A stretch of DNA of 26,649 bases from Actinomycetes bacterium. GTDB lineage: Bacteria > Actinomycetota > Acidimicrobiia > Acidimicrobiales > RAAP-2. The position numbers and the translations under genes were made by a program. The stretch covers positions 1 through 26,649 of the forward strand of contig JAJXTB010000023.1 in NCBI GenBank assembly GCA_021784205.1, read 5' to 3'. The number at the start of each line of letters is the position of its first letter. The stretch's first letter is position 1. The notes under the pieces were generated by a model. It did not search any database. It saw nothing but the letters and a program-made list of their open reading frames with translations, and was not told where the DNA came from. Below are positions 1-7,432 of this stretch, piece after piece.

Positions 1-1280
1 GTGAAGCCGATGAAGCTCGCCGCGACGTAGCCGGGCGCGATCAGCGTGACGGCATTCGAGGTCTTGAGCAGTCCGTAGACCACCCATGGCTGACGGCCAA
101 CCTCGGTGAAGATCCAGCCGGCAGAGTTGGCGATGAAGGGCGCGAGCGCCATCCAGGTGGCGAAGCGCAGGTAGACGTTCGACTTCTCCAGGCGGCGCTT
201 CTGCATCAGCCAGAGGCCGATGGCACCGAGGGCAAGTAGTAAGAAGCCCAGTCCCACCATGACCCTAAAGGACCAGTACAGGATCCAGATGACCGGGATA
301 TAGCTGCCGGCACCATACTTCTTGGCGGCCGCCGCCTGGATGTTATTGATTCCGTCGACCTTGCCGTTCCAGGTGTTGGTTGCGAGCACGCTCAAGAGGT
401 GCGGGACGCGCACCTGGAAGACCGGGTTGCCGGCGAGGTCACCGATCGTGAGCAGCGAGAAGCTCGCCCCGCTGCTCGTGGTGTAGAGGGCCTCGGCTGC
501 GGCCATCTTCATGGGCTGCTGGACTTCCATCTGCTTGGCCTGGGAGTCGCCGAGAAAGATGGTGCCCACTGAGGCGACCATGGTGACGACGATCGCGATG
601 CGAATTGACTTCGCGAACGCCGCCGCGTCGTGACCTCGGCGTACGTGCCAGGCCGAGACGGCGAGCATGAACACCGAGCCGGTGAGAAACGCCGAGAAGA
701 GCACGTGGCCGTAGGCGAGAAGGAACGTCGAGTTGGTCATCACGGCCCAGAAGTTGTTCATCACCGCTTGGTGGCTGACGGGATCGATCGTGTAGCCGAC
801 CGGATGCTGCATCCACGAGTTGGCCGCGACGATGAACGCCGCCGAGAGGATGGTGCCGAAGCTGGCCAGCCAGATCGAGGCCAGGTGGACTCGGTTCGAG
901 ACGCGTCCGTGCCCGAAGATCCACACGCCGAGGAACGTTGATTCCATGAAGAAGGCGAGAAGGCCTTCGATGGCCAGGGGAGCGCCGAAGATGTTGCCCA
1001 CGAAGACTGAATAGCGCGACCAGTCCATGCCAAATTGAAATTCCTGGACGATACCGGTCACGACACCGATCGCGAAGTTGACCAGGAATAACTTGCCAAA
1101 GAAGCGCGTCGCACGCTCGTAGGCCTCGTCCTTGGTGCGGTATGAGGCCGTCTGCAACACGGCGACGAGCAGCCCTAGGCCGATGGTGAGAGGCACGAAG
1201 AGGAAGTGGAAGACTGTCGTCACCGCGAACTGCCAGCGCGCTAGCGATAGCGTCGAGATGCTGGTCAACACGACGTCCAC
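1..1280 (-). CDS. cydA: Cytochrome bd ubiquinol oxidase subunit I (3' end cut off by window)
   Basis: Membrane quinol oxidase subunit that carries the b and d haems, oxidises quinol and reduces O2 to water. The translation begins MDVVLTSISTL at a GTG; an in-frame TAA four codons upstream excludes a longer form. Visible family residues: the haem-ligand His in FHFLFVP (residue 25), the acidic pair in IEGLLAFFMESTF, a second His in LAYGHVLF, the haem Met in FRVMVGLG, the Q-loop Lys and Glu in MKMAAAEALY, and the quinol-site motif GRQPW at about 395-399. GRQPW lies roughly 50 residues earlier than in E. coli CydA, so this is a short-Q-loop form. The C-terminus and the expected cydB lie beyond base 1. 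Identification is firm. Confidence 0.96.
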   Translation of the reverse strand, partial: MDVVLTSISTLSLARWQFAVTTVFHFLFVPLTIGLGLLVAVLQTASYRTKDEAYERATRFFGKLFLVNFAIGVVTGIVQEFQFGMDWSRYSVFVGNIFGAPLAIEGLLAFFMESTFLGVWIFGHGRVSNRVHLASIWLASFGTILSAAFIVAANSWMQHPVGYTIDPVSHQAVMNNFWAVMTNSTFLLAYGHVLFSAFLTGSVFMLAVSAWHVRRGHDAAAFAKSIRIAIVVTMVASVGTIFLGDSQAKQMEVQQPMKMAAAEALYTTSSGASFSLLTIGDLAGNPVFQVRVPHLLSVLATNTWNGKVDGINNIQAAAAKKYGAGSYIPVIWILYWSFRVMVGLGFLLLALGAIGLWLMQKRRLEKSNVYLRFATWMALAPFIANSAGWIFTEVGRQPWVVYGLLKTSNAVTLIAPGYVAASFIGF

Positions 1281-1296
1281 GATTCGAACTTACACC
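1281..1296 (-). promoter_or_regulatory. Putative leaderless promoter of cydA
   Basis: On the minus strand TAAGTT (1292-1287) is followed by six bases and then the GTG start at 1280, so transcription would begin at the start codon itself. There is no Shine-Dalgarno sequence. A weak -35 candidate TTTCTG lies about 17 bases further upstream. The 11-base block GGTGTAAGTTC (1296-1286) recurs exactly in front of the sulfide:quinone oxidoreductase gene. Confidence 0.45.
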
Positions 1297-1330
1297 GAGT
1301 TGTGGCGTTCAGAAACGTGACTTCTCTACC

Positions 1331-1361
1331 GAAAAACCGAGGAATTTTCAATCGGTTTTTC
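1331..1361 (-). terminator. Hairpin with T-rich arm, likely terminator behind the sqr gene
   Basis: GAAAAACCGA (1331-1340) and TCGGTTTTTC (1352-1361) form a perfect 10-base inverted repeat with an 11-base loop in an AT-rich stretch. Read on the minus strand it lies about 115 bases past the sqr stop codon and just ahead of the cydA promoter, where it would insulate the two genes. The T-tract is inside the stem arm rather than after it, and the structure is symmetric, so strand and efficiency are uncertain. Confidence 0.45.
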
Positions 1362-1475
1362 TTCTAATGTTCAGAGAAAGAATCTATCAAAGCGCCAATA
1401 TCTCGTCAGCGCCAGTCTTATTCCCATGATCTCACAGTTAGTTTTCGTAAATCGCGGGAACCGGCGATGACCCAA

Positions 1476-2678
1476 CTAGGGAAGGTTTACGTAGCCGTTT
1501 TCCATCTTCCAGAGGAAGTACTTCTCGAAGCCCAATTTCATGAGGTGTGCCTGCGGCCCCGGGATTAGTACGCCGTGTTTGCGAGGGGGTAGCATCTTGT
1601 CCGCCAGAATGATAACCCCGTTGTTCCCCGCATCCATCACGCACACCGCGGTGATGTCCCCGAACTCTTTCTCCTCAGTGGGGGCGTCACCGCGAATCTG
1701 CGAGGCGATATTGGTCGCGGCCACGTGGGCCATGGTCTCGGACGGAAAGCCCGTCTTGGGAACGCCTACCGGAGTCGGGGTTTGCCAGGGCGCCGTCACC
1801 GCCGCAGCGATGCCTACGGCGTAGACGTTGTCATAGTCCAAACTTTGGTATGTAGGGCGCACCTTCACATATCCTCGGGGGTCGGCCAGACCACTGTCCG
1901 TGATGACTTGTTGGCCCATGAACGGAGGGATAACCATCGCGAAGTTCATGGGTAAGTCTGTCCCATCCTTGAGTCGCATCGTGTCGGTGTCCACGTAATC
2001 GATTGAGGCGTTGGTTATCGCAGTGATGCCTTCCTTCTTCAGGAACATCTTGAGCAAACTCTCTCCGTGGGGTAGCCCACCGATACCAAAGTGACCTAAG
2101 AACGGTTCGGCAGTGACGTAGGTGATGGGGATCTTGCTCTTCATTCTCGCCTTCTTGACCTGGTAACTGGCGTTAAAGAGAAACTCGTAGGCGGCGCCGA
2201 AGCAGCTGGCGCCCTGACTGGCGGCAACAACCACGGGACCGGGGTTATCCATGAGTTTGTCCCAAGCCTCGCCGGCAAGGATCGCGTCATCCAGTGAGGT
2301 GATGGTTACCGCATTACCGTCGGGCCCGAGGCCGGGGGCGACGTCGAAGTCATTACGAAACCCAGTCGCGATAACAAGGTAATCGTACTGGTAGATGGTG
2401 CCACCGGCGGTCACGGTCTGAGCGACGGGATCGATCAAGGTGGCCGCGTGGTGAACGAAGTCGATCCGGTGATGGTCGAGAGTTGGCGTTACGGGAAAAG
2501 TCACATCGTCGGCCGTGCGCTTGCCGAAGGGAAGCCAAATCAGAGAAGGATTGAAGACGAAGACATCCGACGGTGAGATTACTGTGACGTCGACGTCGTC
2601 ACGCAGCTCGCGCTTCAATGAGAGTGACGCGGTGAGCCCCGCGAAACTACTGCCGAGCACAAGGATCTTTTTTGCCAC
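1476..2678 (-). CDS. sqr: Sulfide:quinone oxidoreductase-like FAD flavoprotein
   Basis: A 400-residue protein of the SQR/NDH-2 flavoprotein superfamily. SQR members oxidise sulfide to polysulfide or sulfur at the membrane and pass electrons to quinone. The start is GTG (MAKKILVLGSSFAG) because GGGAGGTG lies just upstream; an ATG 18 bases earlier would overlap that site. The N-terminal Rossmann motif reads GSSFAG, not the usual GxGxxG. VIATGF near 103-107 and YAVGIAAAV near 287-295 fit FAD-binding segments. Only two cysteines occur, C159 (GASCFGAAYEF) and C346 (TAVCVMDAG), matching the two redox cysteines that SQRs need; the third, accessory cysteine is missing. A different quinone-reducing disulfide flavoprotein cannot be excluded. 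Its base composition is lower in GC than the cobalamin and kor genes. Confidence 0.82.
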   Translation of the reverse strand: MAKKILVLGSSFAGLTASLSLKRELRDDVDVTVISPSDVFVFNPSLIWLPFGKRTADDVTFPVTPTLDHHRIDFVHHAATLIDPVAQTVTAGGTIYQYDYLVIATGFRNDFDVAPGLGPDGNAVTITSLDDAILAGEAWDKLMDNPGPVVVAASQGASCFGAAYEFLFNASYQVKKARMKSKIPITYVTAEPFLGHFGIGGLPHGESLLKMFLKKEGITAITNASIDYVDTDTMRLKDGTDLPMNFAMVIPPFMGQQVITDSGLADPRGYVKVRPTYQSLDYDNVYAVGIAAAVTAPWQTPTPVGVPKTGFPSETMAHVAATNIASQIRGDAPTEEKEFGDITAVCVMDAGNNGVIILADKMLPPRKHGVLIPGPQAHLMKLGFEKYFLWKMENGYVNLP

Positions 2679-2700
2679 TGGGCACCTCCCGGTCACTTCG

Positions 2701-2711
2701 GAACTTACACC
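2701..2711 (-). promoter_or_regulatory. Putative sqr promoter box shared with cydA
   Basis: Minus-strand GGTGTAAGTTC (2711-2701) is identical over 11 bases to the block in front of cydA. TAAGTT would serve as the -10 element, giving a leader of about 20 bases that contains the GGGAGGTG ribosome binding site of the sqr gene. No convincing -35 element is visible. Confidence 0.4.
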
Positions 2712-2780
2712 TCTTCTACGGATATATGCGAGAGAATTGAAGTCGCATTACGAGTGGTGTGATCGAGCCGGAGTATTCGT

Positions 2781-3566
2781 TCAGTGGAGATCCACCAGTA
2801 GGTTTGCGCGGAGATGGGCCAAGTCACTTGATGTGATACCTCTAGCCCTGGCCCACGACTCTGCGCCGCCGTATCGCTTGTCTACGGCTTGAAGGAACGT
2901 CGACATGGTGGAGGGGTCGGCGGCGAGAAGTGACGGGTCAGTCTGTTCTAGTGTCTCGCGGTAGAGCGGGTCTTCCTTGAGTCGTGCGATCAACGCGCCA
3001 GTTCGCGACGAGCTCAACGCGTAATCAGAGATCACAATTGAGCGATCTACGCCAAGGATCTCCAAAAGGAGTGCCGCGAGGACGCCAGTGCGATCTTTGC
3101 CGAAGAAGCAGTTGATGATCGCCGGGTAACAGTCTGAGTCCGCGAGATTTTTAATGACGAAAAGGAACCTGTCATTGGCGAGGTAGTCGAGGTAGCGATG
3201 CGAGAGTAGGTCTACAGCACGCACCGTGTCGCCTTTAACGCGGTCGTCAACACTGTCAAGCGTTGTCATGAGAGTGATATCACCGCTCAGCAGGAGTCCT
3301 TGGCCCGCAAATGCGATCTCACTCTGGGAACGCAGGTCGATGACAGTCGCAATGCCGAGACCGTTGAGAGTATCAAGGTCGGCAGGGGTGATTCGATGCA
3401 GCGCATCACTTCGAAATAGTTGTCGCCAGCGGGTGCACCGTCCGTCGGCAGTGGGATAACCACCCAGGTCGCGCAGATTGAAGACCCCCTCGAGCTCAAT
3501 AACGCGCGACGGGATGTGATCGGACGTCGATAGCTTCACGAGGTTGAGCGTAGCTATCGGCAGCAT
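2781..3566 (-). CDS. Tyrosine/dual-specificity protein phosphatase family protein
   Basis: A 261-residue protein of the bacterial tyrosine phosphatase family often annotated Y_phosphatase3, whose members dephosphorylate proteins or phosphoinositides. The N-terminal FNLRDLGGYPTADGR (29-43), FRSDALHRIT (51-60) and VIDLRSQSE (75-83) are typical. The catalytic P-loop is C153-F-F-G-K-D-R159-T-G, keeping the Cys and Arg of Cx5R, but the residue before the cysteine is Asn where the family normally has His. No signal peptide or membrane segment is evident. Substrate unknown. It is divergent from bluB, with 27 bases between the start codons, so the promoters must overlap. I see no clear ribosome binding site for the ATG at 3566; GTG codon 10 is an alternative start. 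Confidence 0.78.
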   Translation of the reverse strand: MLPIATLNLVKLSTSDHIPSRVIELEGVFNLRDLGGYPTADGRCTRWRQLFRSDALHRITPADLDTLNGLGIATVIDLRSQSEIAFAGQGLLLSGDITLMTTLDSVDDRVKGDTVRAVDLLSHRYLDYLANDRFLFVIKNLADSDCYPAIINCFFGKDRTGVLAALLLEILGVDRSIVISDYALSSSRTGALIARLKEDPLYRETLEQTDPSLLAADPSTMSTFLQAVDKRYGGAESWARARGITSSDLAHLRANLLVDLH

Positions 3567-3580
3567 TCGTCGCGTCGACC

Positions 3581-3586
3581 TAGAGT
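3581..3586 (+). promoter_or_regulatory. Putative leaderless -10 box of bluB
   Basis: TAGAGT ends seven bases before the ATG at 3594, placing the transcription start at or next to the start codon. The GAGG touching the ATG is too close to act as a ribosome binding site. This favours ATG 3594 over the in-frame GTG at 3585. Confidence 0.4.
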
Positions 3587-3593
3587 GCCGAGG

Positions 3594-4367
3594 ATGGGAG
3601 AACCAGTAATCGATCCTCGACGAGCCCGTCCCGCAAAGTTCGGCGACGTTGAGTCATCTGTCGGATCGATTGCGGAGTCGTTCTACGACGTCATCCATAG
3701 TCGCCGCGACGTGCGCGGTGAATTCACCGGAGAACCGGTTGACCCGTCGGACCTGCGTCGGCTTCTCGAAGCCGCACACGCGGCGCCGAGCGTAGGGCTC
3801 TCTCAGCCCTGGGACTTCATTGTGGTCACCGATGACGAGACGCGACGTCAATTCGTTGGTCACGTTTACGCCGAACGGCAGATCTTTGCCGATTCGCTCG
3901 ACGCCGAGCAGGCGAGCCGCTTCTCCGCGATCAAGATCGACGGAGTTCTCGAGTCCAGCCTTTCCATCATTGTCACGTACAGTTCCGAGCGCGGCGGGCC
4001 CCATGTTCTCGGTCGTCATGCCATCGCCGACGCAGGCCTCTACTCGACTTGCCTCGCAATTGAAAATCTCTGGCTTGCCTGCACAGTCGAGGGTTGGGGG
4101 TTGGGGTGGGTGTCGTTCTATCGCGAGGACTTCGTCAGTGACTTGTTGAGTCTGCCCCCGAGCGCCCGTCCGGTGGCGTGGCTGTGTGTCGGGCCGGTGG
4201 TGTTCCTTCAGGAGACGCCGGACCTCGAACGCCACGGATGGCGCGAGCGCTTGCCATTGCGGAGCGTGGTCCATCGCGACCGGTGGTGGCCGGGCAACTC
4301 CCTGGACGACTTCTCGTCGCCGTTGGGTGGCGCGGTTCGCGCCTATGGATCCACGACGCTTGAGTAG
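3594..4367 (+). CDS. bluB: 5,6-dimethylbenzimidazole synthase
   Basis: BluB is a flavin-destructase of the nitroreductase fold that fragments reduced FMN with O2 to make 5,6-dimethylbenzimidazole, the lower ligand of cobalamin. Diagnostic segments are SRRDVR (36-41), AAPSVGLSQPWDF (63-75), and EGWGLGWVSFYRED followed by LCVGPVVF near the C-terminus. At 257 residues it is longer than the usual 220-230, mainly from a basic, low-complexity N-terminal extension of about 25 residues, so a later start is possible. It stands alone ahead of the cobalamin riboswitch and is therefore probably not under that switch. The product would feed CobT encoded at 11614. Need for O2 fits the cytochrome bd gene nearby only loosely. 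Confidence 0.93.
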   Translation: MGEPVIDPRRARPAKFGDVESSVGSIAESFYDVIHSRRDVRGEFTGEPVDPSDLRRLLEAAHAAPSVGLSQPWDFIVVTDDETRRQFVGHVYAERQIFADSLDAEQASRFSAIKIDGVLESSLSIIVTYSSERGGPHVLGRHAIADAGLYSTCLAIENLWLACTVEGWGLGWVSFYREDFVSDLLSLPPSARPVAWLCVGPVVFLQETPDLERHGWRERLPLRSVVHRDRWWPGNSLDDFSSPLGGAVRAYGSTTLE

Positions 4368-4402
4368 GGCGCCCCACCCGCTCTTGCGATTCTGTGTATG
4401 CT

Positions 4403-4545
4403 CACGGTGCTGCATCTAGATGATGCAGTGACGTAGAGATAGCGAAGTCCGGTGAGATCCCGGAGCTGTCCCGCAACGGTGATGCCCCATTCGGGGACGA
4501 GCCCGGTCGCCTGCTCTGCGTCGACGTAATCGGTCCTCGGAGGAA
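4403..4545 (+). promoter_or_regulatory. Cobalamin riboswitch aptamer
   Basis: The stretch TCCGGTGAGATCCCGGAGC followed by TGTCCCGCAACGGTGATGCC is the conserved P3/L5 core of cobalamin riboswitches, and AGCCCGGTCGCCTGCTC is the B12-box near 4500-4516. A hairpin CTGCATC...GATGCAG (about 4410-4428) precedes the core. It lies directly before btuF and would repress the long transporter and biosynthesis operon when adenosylcobalamin is plentiful. A TATGCT at 4397-4402 could be the -10 box. The ends of the aptamer are approximate. Confidence 0.93.
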
Positions 4546-4612
4546 GGACGGTTCGTTCCACTTCAACGAAGTGGTGACGGGCTTTAATCGTCCTCCGTTC
4601 TAGTCAACGGAG
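4533..4612 (+). promoter_or_regulatory. Riboswitch expression platform with ribosome-site sequestering hairpin
   Basis: CTCCGTT (4593-4599) pairs with AACGGAG (4606-4612), which contains the GGAG ribosome binding site six bases before the btuF ATG, so this hairpin would block translation. AGGACG (4545-4550) can pair either with the upstream GTCCT (4533-4537) or with CGTCCT (4589-4594), and the latter would break the sequestering hairpin. A separate perfect hairpin CCACTTC/GAAGTGG sits at 4558-4574. No U-tract terminator is present, pointing to translational control. The pairings are read by eye. Confidence 0.6.
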
Positions 4613-4618
4613 TTGTAA

Positions 4619-5539
4619 ATGAAGAAAATTTTGAGCCTGGCGGGTGCCTTCTTGGCGTTCGTCGTGTCGTTTACGCCGGTTCTCAACAGCCCTAGTGGCG
4701 CTGCGACGCGATCGGGTTTTCCGGTCACCGTTCATACCGCCCACGGAGCAGTGACCATTCCAGCGAAGCCTCACGCGATCGTGTCCCTGTCGGCAACGGC
4801 GACGGAGATGCTCTACGCAATCGGTGCAGGGTCCCAGGTAAAGGCTGTGGATAAGTACTCAAACTATCCCAAGGGCGCGCCGATGACCAGCCTTGACGGC
4901 TACAGCGTCAGCGCCGAAGCCATCGCCAAGTACCACCCCGATCTCATCGTTCTCGCGTATGAGCCCCCGGCTCTCGCATCACAATTGGCCAAGTTGAAGA
5001 TTCCCGTGATCTACGATCCGGCGGCCCCCTCACTCGCGGTTGCCTACCACCAGTACTTGGGTCTTGGCCAGGCGACGGGTCATGTTCTCCAGGCTCGTAG
5101 GGAGGTGGCTCACCTGAGAGCCACGGTCAGCTCCATTGTGAAGTCGACGCCACGTGCACCTGCGGGCACGACCTACTACTACGAACTTGATCCTACTTAT
5201 TACTCAGTCACCTCGTCGACGTTCATGGGATCGCTTTTGAGTCTGCTGGGCTTGAAGTCGATTGCGGATGCGGTCGGCGTGAATAGCAACGGTGGTTACC
5301 CTCAGTTGACAGCTGAGTTCATTCTCCAGGCCAACCCGACTTACATCTTCTTGGCTGATCACAAGTGCTGTCAGGTGACTCCCCAAAGCGTGGCCGCACG
5401 ACCGGGTTGGCAGTCTTTGTCGGCCGTCACGAACAATCGAATCGTGACCTTGTCCGATGACATCGCGTCGCGATGGGGTCCGCGCATTACGATTCTCCTT
5501 CAAGAGGTCGCCAACGTCTTAAAGAATCAACAAGGTTAG
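4619..5539 (+). CDS. btuF: Cobalamin/corrinoid ABC transporter substrate-binding protein
   Basis: A 306-residue extracytoplasmic binding protein of the BtuF/FhuD class, expected to capture cobalamin or other corrinoids for BtuCD. A Sec signal peptide is clear: MKK, a hydrophobic core to about residue 25, then SGAATRS. There is no lipobox cysteine, so it would be cut by signal peptidase I rather than lipid-anchored, which is odd for a monoderm cell. The lobes show AIVSLSATATEMLYAIGAG (about 54-72), HPDLIVLAYEPP and ANPTYIFLADHK. A CC pair occurs late in the chain. The cobalamin riboswitch immediately upstream supports corrinoid rather than siderophore as substrate. The start ATG has GGAG six bases upstream. 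Confidence 0.9.
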   Translation: MKKILSLAGAFLAFVVSFTPVLNSPSGAATRSGFPVTVHTAHGAVTIPAKPHAIVSLSATATEMLYAIGAGSQVKAVDKYSNYPKGAPMTSLDGYSVSAEAIAKYHPDLIVLAYEPPALASQLAKLKIPVIYDPAAPSLAVAYHQYLGLGQATGHVLQARREVAHLRATVSSIVKSTPRAPAGTTYYYELDPTYYSVTSSTFMGSLLSLLGLKSIADAVGVNSNGGYPQLTAEFILQANPTYIFLADHKCCQVTPQSVAARPGWQSLSAVTNNRIVTLSDDIASRWGPRITILLQEVANVLKNQQG

Positions 5540-5546
5540 GGCTGAC

Positions 5547-6614
5547 GTGAGCGACGGACCTCGCCAGGGTCTCGCGGGTCGCACGCCGGCACCAGTGTCG
5601 GCCAAAGTCCCGTTGCTCATCTCTCTCGGTGTCCTGGTCGCCGTGGCGCTGATCGCCACGGCGATCGGGCCGGCCAATCTGTCCTTGGGGTTGGTCGTCA
5701 ACGTTCTCGCCTCGCATCTGCCATGGTGGCATCCTCGCGTGACGACCTCGGCCATCGACCAGGCCATCGTTTGGGACATCCGCCTGCCGCGCGTTGTGTT
5801 GGCCGGGCTGGTCGGATCGATGCTCGCGGCGGGCGGCGCCTCCTATCAAGGTGTCTTTCGCAACCCTCTCGCGGATCCTTACTTGCTGGGCGTCGCCGCC
5901 GGAGCAGGACTGGGCGCCACGATCGCGATCATCTCGTCGTCGACGTCGATGTACTTGCTGCCGGCGTTTGCCTTCGTCGGCGGTACGGTTGCGGTGACGT
6001 TGACCTACCTGGTGGGTTCTCGTGCGGGCCAGCACTCAACGAACTCGTCGATCGTTTTGGCCGGCGTCGCAGTCGCCGCCGTTTTCACCGCGCTGCAGAC
6101 CAATCTTCAACAACAACACGCCGCGGACTTACAACCTGTTTATTCGTGGATCCTCGGTAGCCTGTCCGTCGCCACGTGGACCGACGTGCGCTTGATTTTG
6201 CCCTACGTCGTGGTGAGCTCCGTGGTACTGATCGCGCACCGGCGATTGCTCGATGTCTTACGAGTCGGCGAGGAAGAGGCGGCGGCCCTGGGAGTGCACC
6301 CTCAGCGAGTGCGCCTCACCGTGGTGGCCGCGGCGACCCTGGGCACTGCCGCTGCGGTGTCGGTGAGTGGGCTGATCGGCTTTGTGGGGATCATCGTGCC
6401 TCACATCGTGCGACTGACCACCAACGCCAGCTACCGGGTCGTACTGCCGGTCTCCATGGTGAGCGGCGCATCTTTTCTCATTCTCGCCGACCTCGGCGCG
6501 CGAATGATCGACGCACCCGCCGAAGTGCCACTCGGCGTGGTCACCGCTTTCATCGGCGGGCCGTTCTTCATCTTCGTCCTGCGTTCGCGACGTTCTCACC
6601 TAGGCGTTCTCTAG
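5547..6614 (+). CDS. btuC: Cobalamin/corrinoid ABC transporter permease
   Basis: A 355-residue polytopic membrane protein of the FecCD/BtuC family, with about ten hydrophobic segments. Family markers are IRLPRVVLAGLVGSMLAAGG (about 74-93), YQGVFRNPLADPYLLG, and the coupling-region segment SGLIGFVGIIVPHIVR near 275. It starts at a GTG eight bases after the btuF stop codon and ends in TAG, sharing one base with the btuD start. Together with BtuF and BtuD it forms the corrinoid importer. An iron-chelate substrate cannot be excluded from sequence alone, but the riboswitch and following cob genes argue for corrinoids. Confidence 0.93.
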   Translation: MSDGPRQGLAGRTPAPVSAKVPLLISLGVLVAVALIATAIGPANLSLGLVVNVLASHLPWWHPRVTTSAIDQAIVWDIRLPRVVLAGLVGSMLAAGGASYQGVFRNPLADPYLLGVAAGAGLGATIAIISSSTSMYLLPAFAFVGGTVAVTLTYLVGSRAGQHSTNSSIVLAGVAVAAVFTALQTNLQQQHAADLQPVYSWILGSLSVATWTDVRLILPYVVVSSVVLIAHRRLLDVLRVGEEEAAALGVHPQRVRLTVVAAATLGTAAAVSVSGLIGFVGIIVPHIVRLTTNASYRVVLPVSMVSGASFLILADLGARMIDAPAEVPLGVVTAFIGGPFFIFVLRSRRSHLGVL

Positions 6615-7432
6615 TGGCGGCGCTCGAACAGCCCTCGGCGGCGGGTTTACTTACCATCTCGTCGCTCAATGTGCGCTATGACAACGCGGACGCCTTGATT
6701 GGAGTGGATGAGGCGGTCGCCGCGGGCGAATGGCTCGGCGTGATCGGTGCGAATGGAGCGGGAAAGAGCACGTTACTGCGCGCGTTGGCCCGCCTCATCT
6801 CGTACGACGGAACGGTGTCGATCGACGGCGTGGACGTCTCGTCGATGTCGCGGCGTCGATTCGCTCGCCTGGTGGCCTTCGTTCCCCAGAGCCCGGAGTT
6901 ACCACGTCAAATGCGGGCGATCGATTACGTGGCGCTCGGTCGCACGCCGCACTTGGGATATTTTGGCGCGGAGGGGGAGGGTGATCGGGCGCTGTGCGCC
7001 GATCTGCTCACCCGTCTCGAGTTGGATCGGATGGCCGAGCGCCCTCTCGGCGCGATGTCTGGTGGCGAACTTCAGCGCCTGGTTCTCGCCCGTGCGCTGG
7101 CCCAAGACGCACCAATTCTTCTCCTGGACGAGCCGACGAGCGCGCTGGACCTGGGTCACCGGGTGGATGCGTTGGAGCTGGTCGACGAGATTCGTGTAGA
7201 GCGCAACCTCACGGTGGTGTCTGCCCTGCACGATCTCACACTCGCCTCGCAGTTCGCCCAGCGTCTCTTGCTCTTGCATCAAGGTACGTCAGTGGCATCG
7301 GGATTGCCCTCCGAAGTGTTGACGGGGGAGTCGCTTGGGCACTTTTTCGGTGCTCGAATTCAAGTTCTTCACGGTGCGGACGGCGAAGTGGTCGTCCTCC
7401 CGCGCCGTCGAGGGGAGGGGCATCATGACTGA
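6614..7432 (+). CDS. btuD: Cobalamin/corrinoid ABC transporter ATP-binding protein
   Basis: A 272-residue ATPase that drives the BtuC permease. It has Walker A GANGAGKST (about 47-55), a Q-loop FVPQSPELP, signature LGAMSGGELQRLVLARAL, Walker B ILLLDEPTSALD and the switch His in SALHDLTLAS. The GTG start overlaps the btuC stop by one base (TAGTG). The frame stays open far upstream inside btuC, but the family homology begins only at this GTG. The end overlaps cobO by eight bases. Confidence 0.94.
   Translation: MAALEQPSAAGLLTISSLNVRYDNADALIGVDEAVAAGEWLGVIGANGAGKSTLLRALARLISYDGTVSIDGVDVSSMSRRRFARLVAFVPQSPELPRQMRAIDYVALGRTPHLGYFGAEGEGDRALCADLLTRLELDRMAERPLGAMSGGELQRLVLARALAQDAPILLLDEPTSALDLGHRVDALELVDEIRVERNLTVVSALHDLTLASQFAQRLLLLHQGTSVASGLPSEVLTGESLGHFFGARIQVLHGADGEVVVLPRRRGEGHHD

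Noticed and set aside
6176..6613. Extended N-terminus for BtuD
   Set aside because: The open frame upstream overlaps btuC out of frame; ABC homology and the TAGTG junction place the start at 6614.
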